From the NCBI RefSeq assembly GCF_044377035.1, contig NZ_JBILJW010000008.1:62001-126000 (forward strand): DNA of 64,000 bases. Direction: 5' to 3'. This DNA comes from Silanimonas sp044377035 (GTDB taxonomy: Bacteria > Pseudomonadota > Gammaproteobacteria > Xanthomonadales > Xanthomonadaceae). The translations under genes and the position numbers were made by a program. Of the stretch, positions 17,844 to 24,628 are shown in pieces. The notes beneath the pieces are model-generated. The model was given only the letters and a program-made list of their open reading frames with translations. It was not told the origin of the DNA and ran no database searches. How positions within the stretch are numbered: position 1 is the stretch's first letter; each line of letters starts with the position of its first letter.

Positions 17844-18060
17844 CTGTGGATAGCTGTCTGGACAGTTCCGGGAATGCGGCCGGAGCGGCTGGCGCGGCAA
17901 GGGTGTCAAGCGGTCTGCTGGTTTTTTGACCAGCATCGGAAGGCGGCTTTCCGCTTGTCCACATGCGTTGTGGATAAGCGTCTGGACAGCCTCTGGAGCA
18001 AGCACAGCGCGGCCTTACGGAATCGGCGTGTCAAGGCGGTTTGCTCAAGATTTGACCAGC
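17844..18060 (+). repeat. Tandem imperfect ~125-bp non-coding repeat with DnaA-box-like sites
   Basis: The 300-bp gap between GST and tRNA-Val holds no gene but two diverged copies of one unit at a 124-126 bp offset. Copy 1 has TGTGGATA (17845), GTCTGGACAG, GTGTCAAG (17903) and TTTGACCAGC (to 17934). Copy 2 has TGTGGATA (17969), GTCTGGACAG, GTGTCAAG (18028) and TTTGACCAGC (to 18060). The conserved blocks keep their order and spacing while the sequence between differs. A further TTTGACC (18073) forms part of the tRNA promoter. Copy 1 also has a small GCTGGT-TTTTTG-ACCAGC hairpin. The role is unknown. Confidence 0.65.
17955..17977. promoter_or_regulatory. Inverted pair of DnaA-box-like sites
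   Basis: TTGTCCACA (17955-17963) faces TGTGGATAA (17969-17977) across a 5-bp spacer. The second is a perfect DnaA box on the minus strand and the first differs by one base. A third site, TGTGGATAG, lies at 17845-17853. Such clusters occur at oriC and at DnaA-titrating loci such as datA. Confidence 0.5.
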
Positions 18061-18073
18061 CCGCGGAGGAAAT

Positions 18074-18103
18074 TTGACCGCCATGGGGTGATGCCCGTAT
18101 CCT
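18074..18103 (+). promoter_or_regulatory. Promoter of tRNA-Val
   Basis: TTGACC (18074-18079), an 18-bp spacer and TATCCT (18098-18103), followed by a short GC-containing discriminator, end 16 bp before the first tRNA base. Confidence 0.6.
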
Positions 18104-18119
18104 TCGCGTCCCGATTTAC

Positions 18120-18194
18120 GGGCGGTTAGCTCAGCGGTAGAGCACTGCTTTCACACGGCAGGGGTCACAGGTTCGAAACCTGTACCGCCCACCA
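18120..18194 (+). tRNA. tRNA-Val (anticodon CAC)
   Basis: A full cloverleaf: acceptor GGGCGGT/ACCGCCC, D arm GCTCAGCGGTAGAGC, anticodon stem CTGCT/GGCAG with loop TTCACAC giving CAC, T arm ACAGG-TTCGAAA-CCTGT, discriminator A and encoded CCA. It reads GUG, the most used Val codon in a GC-rich genome. Confidence 0.95.
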
Positions 18195-18198
18195 GAAC

Positions 18199-18225
18199 AA
18201 GGCGCCCCCGGGCGCCTTTTCTTTT
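18199..18225 (+). terminator. Intrinsic terminator after tRNA-Val
   Basis: AAGGCGCC-CCCG-GGCGCCTT followed by TTCTTTT starts 5 bp after the tRNA. The PPTase gene downstream therefore probably needs its own start signals. Confidence 0.9.
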
Positions 18226-18253
18226 GCCCGGCATCTTCGCCGCGACCGAACGA

Positions 18254-18931
18254 ATGGAGCAGAGCAGGGTGGTCCCCATCGCGTTCTCCGTCCGCTTCTT
18301 CGATCTCGATGCCGTCCTCGTGGACGACGCGCTGTTGTCGAGCGACGAGCGCGAGCGTGTCGGCCGCAAAGCGACGCCGCTCCTGCGCCAGCGCCAAGCC
18401 GCCTCGTTCCAGTGCCTGCGCCTCACCTTGGGCGAAGTGCTTGGCGCCGATCCGTCGTCCCTGTGCTTCCGCATCGAAGCCAACGGCAAGCCGGTGCTGG
18501 CCGGCGGCGGGCTGCACTTCAACGTGAGCCACAGCGGCGGCGTGGGCCTGCTGGCCTGGGGGCCGCGCGAGCTGGGTGCCGATGTGGAAGCCCTGATCGC
18601 CCGCCCGAGCGACAGCCTCGCCGAGGAGATCCTGGCCATCCCCGAGTTGGAGGCCTGGCGGGCACTGCCCACGACGCTTCGCCAAGCCGCACTGACGCGT
18701 GCGTGGGCGCGGAAGGAGGCGACGCTGAAGGCCATCGGCAGTGGCCTCCGCATCGCGCCGCGTACGATCGAGGTCGGCGGGTTCTGGCACGAGCCCGACG
18801 CCCCGACGGCCGCGACGACGCTCCGTTGGACCCACGAGCACGAGGGACGCCGCTGGCTGGGTTTCGAGGGCTTCAATGGCGTGCCCGAGGGCTACCGGGC
18901 GGCCGTGTGTATCGAGGCCGAGGGTGACTGA
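18254..18931 (+). CDS. 4'-phosphopantetheinyl transferase (Sfp type)
   Basis: Transfers the phosphopantetheine arm of CoA to a Ser on acyl- or peptidyl-carrier proteins. The protein is 225 residues from ATG 18254. Motifs: HFNVSHSGG (88-96), the Mg-binding GADVEA (Asp110, Glu112) and WARKEATLKAIGSGL (151-165) with the KEA signature. Sfp-type enzymes commonly serve NRPS, PKS or pigment pathways; no such cluster lies in the window, so it may act in trans. An in-frame TTG at 18224 lies inside the tRNA terminator and is unlikely; no clear ribosome-binding site supports either start. The next gene overlaps its end by 8 bp. Confidence 0.9.
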   Translation: MEQSRVVPIAFSVRFFDLDAVLVDDALLSSDERERVGRKATPLLRQRQAASFQCLRLTLGEVLGADPSSLCFRIEANGKPVLAGGGLHFNVSHSGGVGLLAWGPRELGADVEALIARPSDSLAEEILAIPELEAWRALPTTLRQAALTRAWARKEATLKAIGSGLRIAPRTIEVGGFWHEPDAPTAATTLRWTHEHEGRRWLGFEGFNGVPEGYRAAVCIEAEGD

Positions 18932-19241
18932 GGCGGAACGCTGGTTCGTCTACGTGCTCCGATGCCGCGGTGATCGCCTGTACTGCGGCATCGCCAAGGA
19001 CGTCGAGGCGCGATTCGCCGAGCATCGGGCAGGGAAGGGCGCCAAGTTCACCCGCGCGTTCCCTCCGGAAGCCATCGTCGCCGCGATCACGGTCGCCGGT
19101 AAACCCGAGGCACTGCGGGAGGAACGGGCCTTCAAGGCGCTGGCTCGCGTCCGCAAGCTGGAGCGGATGGCGGAATGGGGTGAACGCCGGTCAAACCGCG
19201 ACCCAACGCACGCCAAGACAGACGCCCACATCGGACCCTAG
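18924..19241 (+). CDS. GIY-YIG domain protein (UPF0213-like)
   Basis: A small single-domain GIY-YIG family protein of 105 residues. WFVYVLRC and LYCGIAKDVEARFAEHRAGKGAKFTR correspond to the GIY and YIG strands and the conserved Arg and His of the nuclease fold, although the motifs read VYV and YCG. The family includes stand-alone putative nucleases of unproven function. The GTG at 18924 overlaps the PPTase stop, and the conserved fold begins within seven residues of it. Probably co-translated with the PPTase. Confidence 0.82.
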   Translation: MTEAERWFVYVLRCRGDRLYCGIAKDVEARFAEHRAGKGAKFTRAFPPEAIVAAITVAGKPEALREERAFKALARVRKLERMAEWGERRSNRDPTHAKTDAHIGP

Positions 19242-19245
19242 GCAC

Positions 19246-19503
19246 ATGCTCCCGCCGGTCTTCGGCCCCGCTCTAGGGCCCACGCTGCCCATCGCCCCGT
19301 TCCGGCCGACGCCCATCGGCACGCCGGAAGCGCTGGCGACGCCGGCTCCCGCGGCCCAGCCCGTGCCGCCCGTGCGCTCGCCGGGCATCGACGAAGTCGG
19401 CGCCATGCTCGCGTCGATGGTGCAGCAGCTCGATCCCGCCCGCACGACGGCCGCGAACGCTGCGAAGATCTACAGCGCGGTGTCGAAACTTCCGCCGGGC
19501 TAA
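19246..19503 (+). CDS. Small Pro/Ala-rich protein of unknown function
   Basis: An 85-codon frame starting 4 bp after the GIY-YIG stop. The first half is Pro-rich (PALGPTLPIAPFRPTPIG); the second half could form one helix (DEVGAMLASMVQQLDPARTT). No homology recognised and no clear ribosome-binding site. Codon use fits the GC-rich style of the region. It may be a real short gene or chance; I rate it as tentative. Confidence 0.35.
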   Translation: MLPPVFGPALGPTLPIAPFRPTPIGTPEALATPAPAAQPVPPVRSPGIDEVGAMLASMVQQLDPARTTAANAAKIYSAVSKLPPG

Positions 19504-19550
19504 GCGGATACCGCGCCCCCACAAAACACCGTCGGTGATTTCGGCTCTTC

Positions 19551-20066
19551 ATGCAGGCATTGAAGTACCTCGTTGGCTATCCCGAACCGGTGCAGGAGCG
19601 GGTGCGCGCCTTGATCGAGCAAGGCCGGCTGGACGCGATGCTGGCGCAGAAGTATCCGGATCGGCACGCCGTTCGCAGCGATGGCCAGTTGTACGAGTAC
19701 GTCCAAGAACTGAAAGACCGGCACCTTCGCCAGTCGCCTCCGTTGGGCAAGGTGGTTTACGACAGCAAGCTGCAGGTGCTGAAGCACGCTCTCGGAACGC
19801 ACACCACGGTGTCGCGGGTACAGGGAAGCCGACTGAAGGTGAGCCGCGAGATCCGCATTGCGGCCTTGTTCAAGGATGCGGCACCGGAGTTCCTGGAGAT
19901 GATCGTGGTGCACGAACTGGCGCATATGCGGGAGAGCGACCACAACAAGGCGTTCTACCAGTTGTGCACCCATATGGCGCCGGAGTATCACCAGTGGGAA
20001 TTTGATCTGCGGCTGTATCTGACGCAGCGGGAGTTGGGGGTGCAAGACAGGGCACACAAACCTTGA
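19551..20066 (+). CDS. YgjP-like zinc metallopeptidase (M48/SprT-related)
   Basis: A 171-residue protein closely resembling E. coli YgjP along its length: RYPxxHxVR-like KYPDRHAVRSDGQLYEYV, the central PPLGKVVYDSKLQVLKHALG, and the zinc site HELAHMRESDH (121-131), with HExxH and a third His, then KAFYQLC. Cytoplasmic, with no signal peptide. The function of the family is not settled. It lies 39 bp left of the dif-like site, and its third-position GC looks lower than in most neighbours. Confidence 0.85.
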   Translation: MQALKYLVGYPEPVQERVRALIEQGRLDAMLAQKYPDRHAVRSDGQLYEYVQELKDRHLRQSPPLGKVVYDSKLQVLKHALGTHTTVSRVQGSRLKVSREIRIAALFKDAAPEFLEMIVVHELAHMRESDHNKAFYQLCTHMAPEYHQWEFDLRLYLTQRELGVQDRAHKP

Positions 20067-20104
20067 ATTCCGAATGGCCCGATACCCATCACGCCTCAAG
20101 CAGT

Positions 20105-20132
20105 AGTTCGCATAATGAATATTATGTAATTT
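20105..20132. other. dif: Candidate dif site (XerC/XerD recombination site, chromosome terminus)
   Basis: A 28-bp site: XerC-side half AGTTCGCATAA (20105-20115), 6-bp centre TGAATA (20116-20121), XerD-side half TTATGTAATTT (20122-20132). Against the gammaproteobacterial dif consensus as I remember it (CGCATAA and TTATGT cores around TGTATA), about 24 of 28 positions agree. It is a strikingly AT-rich island in a GC-rich window, lies between convergent genes, and sits at the strand switch of KOPS-like octamers. XerC and XerD would resolve chromosome dimers here with FtsK. Confidence 0.8.
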
Positions 20133-20148
20133 CGTACAGGGGCGATGC

Positions 20149-21354
20149 CTAGAGTCCCGCAAGGATCCGCCGCACGTGCTCGGTCACGTCCGGATGGCCC
20201 AAAAGCCTCAGGTGCCCAACGTCGTCGAACACCCGTCGGCTGCGGACCGGCAACTCAGACGGAGATACGGATCGAGCCAAAGCGCTGGCGACCGGGACCA
20301 GCCCGTCCCCCCAGTGCTCGTGCGCGGCCCGAGGACCACGCCGTGTCTGGCACCCGGCCACGAGATGCAAATGCACGCCGTCGAGCGACGATGGCCATGA
20401 CGGCACGGCGGCGTCCCCGAGTTGGCGAATCGCGATGCTGCGAAGGCGCCCCAGCATTACCCATGGTGCGGAAAACCGGTTGAGCGCTAGCAGCGTCTCG
20501 ATCGATGCGCCAAGCCTCTCCAAGGGAGCCCCCTCGTGCGGCGTCCCCAGGCAAACCACATGCCCGAGGCGTTGCGGCCAGCGGTGCCCGTGCTCGACAC
20601 CCGCGGCGATGGCGCTACGAACGACCAGACCCCCCAGGCTGTGGGCGACCAGATGCAGGGGCCGGTCGGTACCGGCGGGCCGCAACTCGCGCCGCTCGAG
20701 GATCTTTGCCAGACGGCGACCGTTCTCTTCGATTGCCAGGCCGGAGTTGTATCGCGCGTAAAGCGGCCGTAGCTCGTGGGCCATCGACAGTGCACGACCT
20801 AGATCGACCGCGTCTGCCGTTTCGTCTTGCCAATGGCGATCGTGCATGCACAGGCCATGGACGAAGACCACGTCACCCGCTGCGGCCGTTCGACGCGCCA
20901 CGCGCGACGAACGGTGCGGATGAAGGCGCATGGGCAGCACCGTCGCCGGGGCCACCCGATCGAGCCGGTCGCCGAGGACCCCATTGAGCGCCGCTTGGAC
21001 GCCCAACGGCACGGGAGGCGAAAGGCGTCGGCGGGTGTCAGACCCGAGGCGAGGCGCCAGTAGGGACAGCAGACGATCGCCGCCCTGCCCTGCAAGGCCC
21101 GCAACGCCGCGGACACTCGCGTAGATGGTCCGCGCCAGGGGCCGCCCGATCCCCCATGGGGTGGTCGACAGCACCGCCATGTGCACGGCTTCCGCCAGCG
21201 TGGCGGCGGCGACGGTGCCGGCCACGCCGATCTGGAGCGCGCCACGGGCGGCGGCGAGGTTGCGGGTGGCGGTGGTTCGGCGCGGGCTCACCCGGACAGT
21301 AGTGCACGAAATGGCCGCGCCGTCGACGGTCGGCTTTAGCAGAGGCCGCGCCAC
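20149..21354 (-). CDS. Alpha/beta-hydrolase (PGAP1/lipase-like)
   Basis: A protein of up to 401 residues whose C-terminal 240 form an alpha/beta-hydrolase: DVVFVHGLCMHDRHW (oxyanion region, 161-175), nucleophile elbow HLVAHSLGGLVVRSA with Ser239, VCLGTPHEGAPLE, and a late Asp and His (DDVGHLRLLGH). The LGTPHxG motif is typical of PGAP1-like and lipase-type hydrolases acting on lipids. The N-terminal ~140 residues contain Ala-rich helices but no clear signal peptide. The GTG at 21354 gives the longest frame; a GTG near 21288 is an alternative. The stop lies 17 bp from the dif-like site. Confidence 0.75.
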   Translation of the reverse strand: MARPLLKPTVDGAAISCTTVRVSPRRTTATRNLAAARGALQIGVAGTVAAATLAEAVHMAVLSTTPWGIGRPLARTIYASVRGVAGLAGQGGDRLLSLLAPRLGSDTRRRLSPPVPLGVQAALNGVLGDRLDRVAPATVLPMRLHPHRSSRVARRTAAAGDVVFVHGLCMHDRHWQDETADAVDLGRALSMAHELRPLYARYNSGLAIEENGRRLAKILERRELRPAGTDRPLHLVAHSLGGLVVRSAIAAGVEHGHRWPQRLGHVVCLGTPHEGAPLERLGASIETLLALNRFSAPWVMLGRLRSIAIRQLGDAAVPSWPSSLDGVHLHLVAGCQTRRGPRAAHEHWGDGLVPVASALARSVSPSELPVRSRRVFDDVGHLRLLGHPDVTEHVRRILAGL

Positions 21355-21402
21355 GTATTGAACAACATCGAGCCGCGATGCGGAGTCGGCTTGCTTGAAT
21401 TG

Positions 21403-22197
21403 TCAGGCGCTACATGCCGCCAAGAATGGCTGTACTTCTTCCAGAAACAGCTCTGGCACCTCCGCAAATGAAGCGTGGCCACATGGCAGAGCTTTGAACT
21501 GCGCTGAAGGTATGCATCGCGCTGCCACCCTTCCGTCTTTTCCGGCTGGAATCACGGGATCGTGTTTGCCGAAGAGCAGCAATGTGGGTGCCTTGATCTT
21601 CGGCGCAACGGTTCGAAGGTCGTTGTCCGGCGTGGCGAAGCCACGCCAGACGGCACGATTGAGCGTGATCTGTGGTGCTGCGGCCTGTATTGTGGACGCG
21701 CGCTCCAGCATGGCCCGTGTCGTGGCTGTGCGGTGCTTGAGATACAGACTTGCAAAGCGGCGGGGCGAAAGAGAAAACCGGCTGCCCTGCAGCTTGCAGA
21801 AGTTGCGCGAAACCAAACTCGGGGTCGTGAATCCCCCCGGGGCAACCAGCACCAAGCCGCGGACGAGTTCGGGTGACTCTGCGGCGAGACGTGCAGCGGC
21901 ATTGCCGCCAAGGGAGTTTCCAATGAAGCAAGCGGGCGGCAATGCCAGCGCTGCCAGGAACTCACGCAGGACTTGGTAGAAGAACAGCACCCCAACCCAT
22001 TCAGGCTGTTGTGGAAGAGCCGATTGACCGTAGCCCGGCCAGTCAAGCGCGAGAACGCGGTAGGTTTTTGAAAGCGCGGGAACAACGGCCTCGAAATCCT
22101 TGCTGTCGCCGGGGTTGGCGTGGAGCAAAACAAGCGGGACACCCTGCCCATGCTCGGTGTAGTGAACGGAGCCCGTCGGTAGCTTGATCGATGGCAT
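21403..22197 (-). CDS. Alpha/beta-hydrolase
   Basis: A 264-residue single-domain hydrolase. PLVLLHANPGDSKDF carries the oxyanion HxxP-like motif; GNSLGG gives nucleophile Ser95, GKHDP gives Asp213, and CGHASF gives His241, a complete catalytic triad. The family includes esterases, haloperoxidase-like and C-C bond hydrolases, and the substrate cannot be told. The ATG at 22197 has an excellent GAGGAGGTGG site. Base composition is visibly less GC-rich than in neighbouring genes, hinting at later acquisition near the terminus. Confidence 0.88.
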   Translation of the reverse strand: MPSIKLPTGSVHYTEHGQGVPLVLLHANPGDSKDFEAVVPALSKTYRVLALDWPGYGQSALPQQPEWVGVLFFYQVLREFLAALALPPACFIGNSLGGNAAARLAAESPELVRGLVLVAPGGFTTPSLVSRNFCKLQGSRFSLSPRRFASLYLKHRTATTRAMLERASTIQAAAPQITLNRAVWRGFATPDNDLRTVAPKIKAPTLLLFGKHDPVIPAGKDGRVAARCIPSAQFKALPCGHASFAEVPELFLEEVQPFLAACSA

Positions 22198-22258
22198 GCC
22201 ACCTCCTCAGCGAACGCCTGAACAACGCTGCCACTTTCGGCGAGGATGGGTCATCGCT

Positions 22259-22564
22259 TCAAGGGTGAGCCGGAGACTCGGCGAGAAGCCTCCCGACCCA
22301 CGCCCCCAAAACGAGATCGTCGACAACGCCGAAGTGCGAGAAGCGCACCCGGCCTTGGCGATCGATCAGCGTGAGGCTCGGCGTGCCGCGCCAGCCGTAG
22401 GCGCGCAACGTGCGTGGCAGCGGATCGCCGTCGTCATGGGCGTCGACGAACACCGGGAAGCCGATGCGGTACTCGTGCAGAAACACGATCAGCGCCTGCG
22501 GGTGCATGGCGAAGTGGTGCTCAAACGCGCTGTGCGCGCGAATGACGGCGAGTGGTGAACCGTT
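22259..22564 (-). pseudogene. C-terminal remnant of a thioredoxin-like (TlpA/redoxin) protein
   Basis: About 100 codons encode the back half of a thioredoxin fold: HSAFEHHFAMHP, FPVFVDAHDDG, then YGWRGTPSLTLIDRQGRVRFSHFG, where GTPS carries the cis-Pro. The N-terminal half with the CxxC redox motif is missing. Further upstream the frame stays open to 22864 but reads as low-complexity sequence antisense to the next gene's signal peptide. No plausible start precedes the conserved part. It looks like a gene truncated at its 5' end. Confidence 0.65.
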
Positions 22565-22700
22565 TTCAGAATCGTGCGGGAACCGGCGCCCCGCCTCCAC
22601 AAACGTCCTGTCTGTCCCGGAAGTCACACGGGCATCAGGCACGGGCGCTGCAGTGCCCGGGTCGGCAGGATGGTGGCCTGATCGCCAAGGAACGTCCCGG

Positions 22701-23870
22701 ATGCGCCTCGCCCCGCTGGCCCTCGCCCTCGCCCTGTTCGCCCCCAACCTGCCCGCCCAGGCATCCCATGACACGGCAACGCCTGCGGCAACCTCGCCCA
22801 TCCACGTGGACTCACGTTGGCAAGCACTCCCGACCGAGGCGTATCGCGGCAAACAGGACGACATCGTGTTCGTCGACGCCGAGAACGGCCTCTACGCGAA
22901 CGGGCTAGGTCGCATCTTCCGCACGAGCGACGGCGGCCGGCACTGGGACAAGGTGCATGACACGCCGGGCACCTACTTCCGCGCACTGGGCATGATCGAT
23001 GCGCAACACGGCTTCGCCGGGAACATCGGCACCGACTACTTCCCCGGCGTCACCGACACCCGCCCGCTGTATCGCACGGCAGACGGTGGACGCACGTGGA
23101 CGCCGGTCGACGACCCGACGGTGCTGGCGATGCGCGGCGTCTGCGCCATCGACATCGTGCACGAGCCCTTCATCAACGCCGGCGAGCTGGGCCATCGCAC
23201 CGTGGTGCATGTGGGCGGCCGCGTCGGCGGCCCGGCCCACCTGCTGCGCAGCCTCGACGGCGGCGCCACGTGGTCGATGATCGACCTCTCCGCCCAAGCC
23301 GGCATGATCGTCGACGTGAAGTTCTTCGATGCGCAGCGTGGCCTCGTGTTCGCGGCGACCGACGCGGCCATCGAGCAGGCGAACGCCCTCATCCTGCGCA
23401 CCGAGGACGGCGGGGCGACGTGGACGGCGGTGTACCGTTCGACGCGCGGCTTCGAGATCACCTGGAAAGGCGCCTTCCCGACCCCCGAGGTGGGCTACGC
23501 GACGATCCAGTCCTACGATCCCGACCCGGCAAGGTCGCAGCGCTACGTCGCCAAGACCACCGACGGCGGCCGCACGTGGACGGAGATGCCCCTCGTGGAC
23601 GATGCCGGTGTGCGCGCGTTCGGCGTGGGCTTCCTGGACGCCGAGCGTGGCTGGGTTGGCAGCAACAAGGGTGGCTTCGAGACCCGCGACGGTGGGGCCA
23701 CCTGGACGGCGGTCGACCTCGGCCGCGTGGTCAACAAGATCCGCGTCCTGCACACGCCGGATGGGCCGCTGGCCTACGCGATCGGTGCCGACGTGTACCG
23801 CTTCGGCCCGCCGCTGGCCGACCTGCCGGCACCGCCCGCCCCGGCGCCTGCGCCGGTCGCCAAGCCCTGA
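22701..23870 (+). CDS. Secreted Asp-box (YCF48/BNR-like) beta-propeller protein
   Basis: A 389-residue exported protein with a signal peptide (MRLAPLALALALFAPNLPAQA). It contains at least six Asp-box repeats of the form (S/T)xDGGxxW, including TSDGGRHW, TADGGRTW, SLDGGATW, TEDGGATW, TTDGGRTW and TRDGGATW, evenly spaced as in sialidase-, YCF48- or sortilin-like propellers. A Pro/Ala-rich tail closes the protein. Such propellers often act as periplasmic assembly factors or extracellular binding proteins; catalytic sialidase residues are not evident. The ATG at 22701 starts a clean signal peptide. No operon partner. Confidence 0.82.
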   Translation: MRLAPLALALALFAPNLPAQASHDTATPAATSPIHVDSRWQALPTEAYRGKQDDIVFVDAENGLYANGLGRIFRTSDGGRHWDKVHDTPGTYFRALGMIDAQHGFAGNIGTDYFPGVTDTRPLYRTADGGRTWTPVDDPTVLAMRGVCAIDIVHEPFINAGELGHRTVVHVGGRVGGPAHLLRSLDGGATWSMIDLSAQAGMIVDVKFFDAQRGLVFAATDAAIEQANALILRTEDGGATWTAVYRSTRGFEITWKGAFPTPEVGYATIQSYDPDPARSQRYVAKTTDGGRTWTEMPLVDDAGVRAFGVGFLDAERGWVGSNKGGFETRDGGATWTAVDLGRVVNKIRVLHTPDGPLAYAIGADVYRFGPPLADLPAPPAPAPAPVAKP

Positions 23871-23964
23871 GCCACGCCGCGCGGGCGAAACGCGCGGGGC
23901 GAACCTCGCAAAGTGCTTGCGCCGGACACGCTGAAGGGCGGATCGAGGCCTGCGTGCCGTGGCG

Positions 23965-24567
23965 TCACCAGCCACGCACGACCGGCGCGACGATGTCGGC
24001 GGCCGGCGCGAAGGCGCCCGGGGGCTGGAAGTCGGTCATGCCGTCGATGGTGAGCCGCGACCAGCCGTGGACCACGGTCCAGATCGCATTGGCGCGCTTG
24101 AGCAGGTCGATCTCGTCGAGGATCCCCGGGGCCGACGCGGCCGCCGTGGCTGCCACGAGCCGGCCGAAACAGGCCATCGCCGCCTCGTGCAGGGGGAGGT
24201 GCTCCATCAGCGCGGGTTTGTCGATGCCGAACATCACCCGGTAGAGATGCGGGAACTCCACGGCGAAGCCGGTGTAGAGGTCGCAGAGCCGGATCAGGCG
24301 CTCCTTGGCATCGGGTTCGCTGTAGGCATCGAAGCGCTCCGTCATCTGGACGAAGCCACCGGCGGCCACCTCCGCGAGGATCTCGTCCTTGGATGCGAAG
24401 TGCCGGTACGGGGCGTTGGCCGTCACCCCGGCCCGCTTCGCCAGTTCCCGCAGGCTCAAGGATTCATAGGCGCCCTGGTCCAACGCCCTCCGGGCGACCT
24501 GCAGGATGGCCTCCCGGAGATTCCCGTGGTGGTAGGCGTTTCGTGGTTTCCGGACAGGCTTGGACAT
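23965..24567 (-). CDS. TetR/AcrR-family transcriptional regulator
   Basis: A 200-residue repressor. The N-terminal helix-turn-helix is typical (NAYHHGNLREAIL, then LSLRELAKRAGVTANAPYRHFASKDEIL, about 36-63). The ligand-binding part has WTVVHGWSRLTIDG, matching the WHG-type TetR C-terminal domain. It is divergent from the RND efflux genes, with only 61 bp between the two starts. A palindrome in that gap is its likely operator, so it probably represses the pump and itself. The ATG at 24567 begins the natural basic N-terminus. Confidence 0.9.
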   Translation of the reverse strand: MSKPVRKPRNAYHHGNLREAILQVARRALDQGAYESLSLRELAKRAGVTANAPYRHFASKDEILAEVAAGGFVQMTERFDAYSEPDAKERLIRLCDLYTGFAVEFPHLYRVMFGIDKPALMEHLPLHEAAMACFGRLVAATAAASAPGILDEIDLLKRANAIWTVVHGWSRLTIDGMTDFQPPGAFAPAADIVAPVVRGW

Positions 24568-24570
24568 GGC

Positions 24571-24617
24571 TTGACGATAGCGCGAATCGCGAGTGTACAC
24601 TATACACATTGTGTACA
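24571..24617 (+). promoter_or_regulatory. Efflux promoter overlapping a palindromic TetR operator
   Basis: TTGACG (24571-24576) and, 19 bp on, TACACT (24596-24601) form a plausible promoter toward the efflux genes. The inverted repeat TGTACAC (24594-24600) and GTGTACA (24611-24617), spaced by 10 bp, covers the -10 region and likely transcription start. Binding there would block transcription of the pump and, on the other strand, of tetR. Confidence 0.6.
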
Positions 24618-24628
24618 TCGGACACTTT

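Noticed and set aside
19196..19228. FliA-like promoter before the small gene at 19246
   Set aside because: TCAAACCG and GCCAAGAC are present but spaced 13 bp apart instead of 11, and the second box is a poor match.
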